Below are positions 14,620 to 18,386 of a DNA stretch of 18,386 bases, in pieces. Positions within the stretch are counted from its first letter, which is position 1; each line of letters begins with the position of its first letter. Origin of the DNA: JBFILW01 sp041612005 (GTDB lineage: Bacteria > Gemmatimonadota > Gemmatimonadetes > Palauibacterales > Palauibacteraceae). Below the pieces are notes generated by a model. That model worked only from the letters and a program-made list of their open reading frames with translations, was not told the origin of the DNA and made no database searches. The stretch lies in contig JBFILW010000036.1 of the NCBI GenBank assembly GCA_041612005.1, positions 1-18,386 on the forward strand, read 5' to 3'. A program made the translations under genes and the position numbers.

Positions 14620-15042
14620 GTGACATCATCACAACACCGTAACACGTTCGCGGTGTCGGTCGCGATCGTTATGGTCGCAGCGGTCGGTTGCAGCAACGAG
14701 GCAATCCCGGGTCCCGGTCCGAAAGTGCCGGACTTCACCGTCAACGTGAGCACGAGCACGAACCTGACGCCCCAGTATTCCTGGGACGCCGGCAACGTCG
14801 CCAGCCTGCGCGTGAGCCGGACCGACGCGTTCTCAGACAGCATTGCGTGGCTGATCGTCACAGAGAACGCCAATGGTCCCGTAAACAACATCACGTCCCC
14901 GGTAACGCACGGCGTCACGCCGCCCGGTGCCCAGGTGGATGCTGCCAACGAGCTCGTGCTCCAGGCCGGCCGGTCGTACCAGGTCACGGCTGCCAAGGCG
15001 AACGGGACCGCCGGATTCACCGAGTTTACCTGCTGCAACTGA
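14620..15042 (+). CDS. Small putative lipoprotein
   Basis: A 140-residue protein starting at GTG with a good Shine-Dalgarno. The N-terminus has a polar start, a hydrophobic stretch FAVSVAIVMVAAVG and a lipobox-like AVGC with Cys24, so it is probably lipidated and exported. The mature part is about 116 residues: a Pro/Gly-rich linker (IPGPGPKVPDF), then a beta-rich, immunoglobulin-like or fibronectin-like strand pattern (FTVNVSTSTNLTPQYSWD, VASLRVSRTD, SYQVTAAKANGTAGFTEF) ending in TCCN with two adjacent cysteines. No enzyme motif. Function unknown; probably an envelope or surface-exposed protein encoded with the upstream small membrane protein. Confidence 0.72.
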   Translation: MTSSQHRNTFAVSVAIVMVAAVGCSNEAIPGPGPKVPDFTVNVSTSTNLTPQYSWDAGNVASLRVSRTDAFSDSIAWLIVTENANGPVNNITSPVTHGVTPPGAQVDAANELVLQAGRSYQVTAAKANGTAGFTEFTCCN

Positions 15043-15046
15043 TCCC

Positions 15047-15060
15047 CGAGCCGCGGCTCG
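15047..15060. terminator. 14-bp perfect palindrome after the lipoprotein gene
   Basis: CGAGCCGCGGCTCG begins five bases after the TGA at 15040-15042 and can form a hairpin. No T-run follows, so termination is only suggested by its position between the lipoprotein gene and the yifB/comM gene. Confidence 0.4.
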
Positions 15061-15113
15061 CCTGAGACAGCCACGGTTGATTCCCGGTTGACGGGGTCCG
15101 CCATGTCCCCGGC

Positions 15114-16673
15114 ATGGTGCACACCGTGCCGTCCGCCGCGCTCCGCGGCATCGAGGCCTTCCCCGTCCAGGTCGAGGTCGCGATCACACGTGGAACGCCG
15201 CTCATCCAGATCGTCGGCCTAGCGCAGAGCGCCGTCCGCGAAGGCCGCGAGCGCATCCGCTCCGCGACCGCCCACAGCGGTCTGCGGGTTCCAGGCCTCC
15301 GGATCACAGTGAACCTGGCGCCCGCTGACATTCCGAAGGCGGGCTCCGCGTTCGACCTCCCGATCACGGTCGGGATCCTGGCGGCCGCCGGCCAGGTGCC
15401 TCCGGACCGAGCCCGCCGTTACGCAATGGTCGGCGAGCTGGGCCTGGACGGAAGCTTGCGGCCGATCCGAGGCGGCCTGCCGATCGCGCTGCTTTGCGCC
15501 CGCTGCGCGGAGATCGACGGACTGATCGTGCCAGTCGCCAACCTGGCCGAGAGCAGCGCAGTAGAGGGGATCGCTGTGCTGGGCGCCACCGGCCTCGACG
15601 GCGTCGTGGCTTTTCTGCGCGGCGAGGGGCGCCTGCTCCGCGATTCAGGTCCGAAACTGGGCCAACGGCCCTCTGCGCACTTGCCGGACCTTCGGGACGT
15701 CCTCGGCCAGGAGAGCGCGAAGCGGGCCATCGAGATCGCGGCAGCCGGCGGTCACAACATCCTGCTGCGGGGGCCGCCAGGGACGGGGAAGACGATGCTG
15801 GCCCGGCGACTGCCCGGGATCCTCCCAGCTCTGGATCTGCCCCGAGCGGTCGAAGTGACCGCCGTGCACAGTGTCGCCGGGCACCTGCCGGCCGACGGCG
15901 GCCTGATCCGGTCACCGCCGTTCCGAGCGCCTCACCATACGATCAGCGCCGCGGGCCTGGTCGGTGGAGGACCCGAGCCGCGTCCGGGAGAGGTGTCTCT
16001 GGCGCATGCCGGCGTCCTTTTCCTGGACGAGCTCCCGGAGTTCCGCCCCCACTCTGTCGAGCTGCTCCGTCAGCCGGTCGAGGAGGGGTGTGTGCGGCTC
16101 GTGCGCGCCCGGGCCTCCGTCAACTTTCCGGCCCGCTTTCTTCTCGTCGCTGCCATGAACGCCTGTCCCTGCGGCTACTACGCCGGCGGCAACGAGCGAT
16201 GTACGTGTGACCCGGATGCGGTGCGCCGATACGGAAGCCGGGTGAGCGGCCCCCTATTGGATCGTATCGACCTGCACGTGGATGTGCGTGCGGTCTCGTG
16301 GAAGGATCTCTCCGGGGATCGTCGCGGAGAATCGAGCCGGAGAGTCGCGCGCCGGGTCCGAGGCGTGCGGGAGGTAGCCGCGGGACGGCACGCGAATCCG
16401 TGCCCGAACAGCTCGGACAGTTCGGCCGGCACCCCACTGACCAACGCATGGCTCGATTTTGGTCAGCTGGAACGATTCTGTCGTCCCGGGCTGGAGGGTC
16501 GTCGTTTGATCGGGGACGCGATGGACCGTCTACGGCTGAGCGCCCGGGCCTACCACCGCATTCTCAGGGTGTCACGCACTATCGCCGACCTCGCGGGCTC
16601 CGACACGATCCGGGCTGAGCACGTCGCCGAAGCGATCCAGTACCGTTCCGTGGACCGATCGCGCATCGTGTGA
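15114..16673 (+). CDS. YifB/ComM family Mg-chelatase-like AAA+ ATPase
   Basis: A 519-residue protein of usual length for the family. The N-terminal Lon-protease-like domain (about 1-170) has GIEAFPVQVEVAITRGTP and VNLAPADIPKAGSAFDLP, then the AAA+ core has Walker A GPPGTGKT (220-227), SVAGHLPADGGLIRSPPFRAPHHTIS (253-278), Walker B VLFLDELPEF (301-310) and sensor-type NACPCGYY (349-356). Four cysteines (351, 353, 363, 365) form the usual zinc-binding insert. DRIDLHVDV and the C-terminal RLSARAYHRILRVSRTIADL complete the match. In naturally competent bacteria ComM is a branch-migration helicase in transformation; in others the role is unclear. The ATG at 15114 gives the conserved N-terminus; GTG 15117 is an alternative. 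Convergent with pabA. Confidence 0.94.
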   Translation: MVHTVPSAALRGIEAFPVQVEVAITRGTPLIQIVGLAQSAVREGRERIRSATAHSGLRVPGLRITVNLAPADIPKAGSAFDLPITVGILAAAGQVPPDRARRYAMVGELGLDGSLRPIRGGLPIALLCARCAEIDGLIVPVANLAESSAVEGIAVLGATGLDGVVAFLRGEGRLLRDSGPKLGQRPSAHLPDLRDVLGQESAKRAIEIAAAGGHNILLRGPPGTGKTMLARRLPGILPALDLPRAVEVTAVHSVAGHLPADGGLIRSPPFRAPHHTISAAGLVGGGPEPRPGEVSLAHAGVLFLDELPEFRPHSVELLRQPVEEGCVRLVRARASVNFPARFLLVAAMNACPCGYYAGGNERCTCDPDAVRRYGSRVSGPLLDRIDLHVDVRAVSWKDLSGDRRGESSRRVARRVRGVREVAAGRHANPCPNSSDSSAGTPLTNAWLDFGQLERFCRPGLEGRRLIGDAMDRLRLSARAYHRILRVSRTIADLAGSDTIRAEHVAEAIQYRSVDRSRIV

Positions 16674-16712
16674 GCCGACCGATCAGCGCGGAACCTGAAA
16701 CCACGAGTCACG

Positions 16713-17357
16713 CTAAGGCGCGTCCGGCACGACACCAATCAACTCGCGGCTGATACCGATACCCGCCGTATCTGTCGAGTTCGGAGTCCCGCCGCCGAGA
16801 GCGAGAAAGTTCGTCAGCAACTCTCTGCCGCCGACCGTGAGTAGCGCCTCGGGGTGAAATTGAACGCCCCACACCGGATACCGGCGATGTCGGAGCGCCA
16901 TCACCTCGCCCCGCTCGCTGCGCGCCGTTACCACCAACTCGTCCGGCATCTCCGCCTCATCTACAACCAGCGAGTGGTACCGGGTGACGCGGAGCGGGTT
17001 CGGGAGGCCGGCGAAGAGGTCGGTCCCATCGTGCGCGATCCGCGATGTCTTTCCGTGCCACGGCTCGATCGAGCGGACGATGCGGCCTCCGAACGCGACC
17101 CCGATGCACTGGTGGCCAAGGCAGACTCCGAGAATCGGGACGGACCGCCCCAGTTCCCGAATGAGCGGAGTCGATATGCCGGCCTCGGCAGGAGTGCAGG
17201 GGCCCGGCGAGACGACGAGGTGGGTCGGCCTCAGCGCGGCAGCCTCCGGCACCGACAACGAATCAGCCCGTTCGACCCGCACCTGCTGGCCAAGCTCGCG
17301 GAAGTAGCGCGCCAGGTTGTAGACGAACGAGTCGTAGTTGTCGATGAGAAGGATCAT
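16713..17357 (-). CDS. pabA: Aminodeoxychorismate/anthranilate synthase glutamine amidotransferase subunit
   Basis: A 214-residue class I glutamine amidotransferase that supplies ammonia to the chorismate-binding subunit encoded just upstream. Seen: MILLIDNYDSFVYNLARYF (1-19), VVSPGPCTPAEAG (48-60), nucleophile Cys79 in GVCLGHQCIG, HGKTSRI (101-107), RYHSLVV (126-132), and His168/Glu170 in WGVQFHPEALLT. The triad is intact. Start ATG 17357; upstream in-frame extension overlaps pabB and is not conserved. It starts seven bases after the pabB stop. The C-terminal 25 residues after FLALGGG exceed the usual end. As the partner has the PabB-type PIKGT motif, folate (p-aminobenzoate) synthesis is favoured, though TrpG-type double duty cannot be excluded. 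Confidence 0.93.
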   Translation of the reverse strand: MILLIDNYDSFVYNLARYFRELGQQVRVERADSLSVPEAAALRPTHLVVSPGPCTPAEAGISTPLIRELGRSVPILGVCLGHQCIGVAFGGRIVRSIEPWHGKTSRIAHDGTDLFAGLPNPLRVTRYHSLVVDEAEMPDELVVTARSERGEVMALRHRRYPVWGVQFHPEALLTVGGRELLTNFLALGGGTPNSTDTAGIGISRELIGVVPDAP

Positions 17358-17364
17358 TCGAGCA

Positions 17365-18386
17365 TCAAACCGCGTAGAGAACGGACGGATTGATCCCGAA
17401 CGCTGCCAGCAGCCCGGAGGCTTTGTGGAGCGTCTCCTCGTACTCGCCCTCCGGATCCGAATCCGCCACCACGGCGCCGCCCGCGTGGAAGTAGCTCCGG
17501 TCACCGGCCCTGACGATGGTGCGGATCGCGATGTTCGTGTCCATGCTCCCGTCGAAGCCTAGATATCCGATGGCGCCGCAATACGGTCCACGCGGTACCG
17601 GCTCCAACTCGGCGATAATCTCCATGGCGCGGATCTTCGGGGCACCGGTGACGGATCCTCCTGGAAACGAGGCGGCGAGAAGATCGACCGCACCGAGACC
17701 GGCTTCGAGCTTCCCGGTCACCACCGAGACCAGGTGATGCACGCTGGCGTAGCTCTCCAGCTGAAACAGGGCAGGAACCTCGATGCTCCCGGGCCGACAG
17801 ACGCGTGAGAGGTCATTCCGGAGCAGATCGACGATCATCAGGTTTTCCGCCAGGTCCTTCCGGCTCTCTCGGAGCGAGCGTGCAAGGTCGCGATCGTGGG
17901 TCGGGTCATCGGCCCGCGGTCTGGTACCCTTGATGGGGCGCGTCTCCACCGCTCCATCCGCGTCGCAACGAAGAAAGCGCTCGGGCGAGCTGCTGAGGAT
18001 CGTCGCGGCGCTCCCCTTGAAGTAGGCGCCGAAGGGAGCCGGGTTGCCGTCTCGCAGCCGGGTGTACGCAACGGGGGCGCTTTCCCGAAACGGGAGCTCG
18101 AAGCGCTGAGACAGGTTCACCTGGAAGACATCGCCGGCCAGTATGTACTCGATGGCTTCCGCAACCGCCGCCCGATACGCCATGGGGCTGAATGAGGAAC
18201 GGAGGCCATCCGCCGCCGGAAGCTCGAATCGCGGCACGGTCGCACCGGCCCCGCCGCTACTCGAACGTCGTACCGAAGCGGGCGGAGACAGGCCAGGTCC
18301 CGGCGGCGGAGCATCGCCTTCGAGCCAGCGGCGCGTGGCCTGCAGACGCTCGCGCGCCCGTTGCTTGCCCTCGACCCCCGCCGCGG
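17365..18386 (-). CDS. pabB: Aminodeoxychorismate synthase component I (5' end beyond the window)
   Basis: The frame is open from the stop at 17365 to the window edge, giving the C-terminal 340 or so codons of a chorismate-utilising enzyme. Motifs in order: FQVNLSQRFELPF, LSSSPERFL, RPIKGTRPR (encoded near 17940-17917), SRKDLAENLMIVDLLRNDLSRV, FPGGSVTGAPKIRAMEII, and GPYCGAIGYLGFDGSMDTNIAIRT. PIKGT, with Lys in place of the Ala of anthranilate synthase (PIAGT), is the PabB hallmark; that Lys forms a covalent intermediate. With PabA it makes 4-amino-4-deoxychorismate for p-aminobenzoate and folate. A Pro/Gly/Ser-rich stretch (about 18240-18310) precedes the catalytic core. The true start lies outside the window; GTG 18237 is in-frame but would cut into the protein. 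Confidence 0.94.
   Translation of the reverse strand, partial: AAGVEGKQRARERLQATRRWLEGDAPPPGPGLSPPASVRRSSSGGAGATVPRFELPAADGLRSSFSPMAYRAAVAEAIEYILAGDVFQVNLSQRFELPFRESAPVAYTRLRDGNPAPFGAYFKGSAATILSSSPERFLRCDADGAVETRPIKGTRPRADDPTHDRDLARSLRESRKDLAENLMIVDLLRNDLSRVCRPGSIEVPALFQLESYASVHHLVSVVTGKLEAGLGAVDLLAASFPGGSVTGAPKIRAMEIIAELEPVPRGPYCGAIGYLGFDGSMDTNIAIRTIVRAGDRSYFHAGGAVVADSDPEGEYEETLHKASGLLAAFGINPSVLYAV

Overview
The window is 18.4 kb of high-GC (roughly two-thirds G+C by eye), gene-dense bacterial chromosome. I see no rRNA, tRNA, CRISPR array, insertion sequence or phage gene. The mix is that of a diderm, non-proteobacterial lineage: a bacillithiol-type deacetylase (BshB1), MacA/MacB-like export genes, YifB/ComM, grpE-dnaJ, and small lipoproteins. 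Gemmatimonadota or a nearby phylum is my best guess, from gene style only; there is no rRNA marker to confirm it.

Left part (1-5907). The 3' end of pncC/cinA overlaps a monoacylglycerol-lipase-like hydrolase gene, followed by grpE and dnaJ on the + strand. Convergent to these is a sulfur-transfer pair on the - strand: a cysteine desulfurase gene whose stop overlaps the start of mnmA (ATGA), so sulfur mobilisation and tRNA U34 thiolation are probably co-translated. Divergent from the desulfurase is a small stand-alone HIRAN-domain protein with a TTG start.

Middle part (5947-11845, all - strand). A tight five-gene operon reads: membrane-fusion adaptor, ABC ATPase, FtsX/MacB permease 1, permease 2, bshB1. 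The adaptor is unusual. After a complete MacA/HlyD-like body it carries a low-complexity linker and two C-terminal SPOR-like repeats, which would normally bind peptidoglycan. This is the most distinctive feature of the window: a split, two-permease MacB-type exporter whose adaptor may be tethered to the cell wall, coupled to a low-molecular-weight thiol biosynthesis gene.

Right-middle part (12058-15042). A second - strand operon encodes a creatininase-family protein lacking a usual metal-ligand Glu, a secreted protein of unknown function and a Yip1-type five-helix membrane protein. Its leader contains a clear two-part hairpin just before the first start codon. Divergent from it on the + strand are a 78-residue single-helix membrane protein and a small lipoprotein.

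Right end (15114-18386). A YifB/ComM-like Mg-chelatase-fold AAA+ ATPase gene (+) converges on pabB-pabA (- strand; pabB runs off the window edge), the aminodeoxychorismate synthase pair for folate synthesis. Most of the window is ordinary housekeeping. The parts worth a second look are the SPOR-tailed exporter operon, the creatininase operon and its leader, and the stand-alone HIRAN protein.
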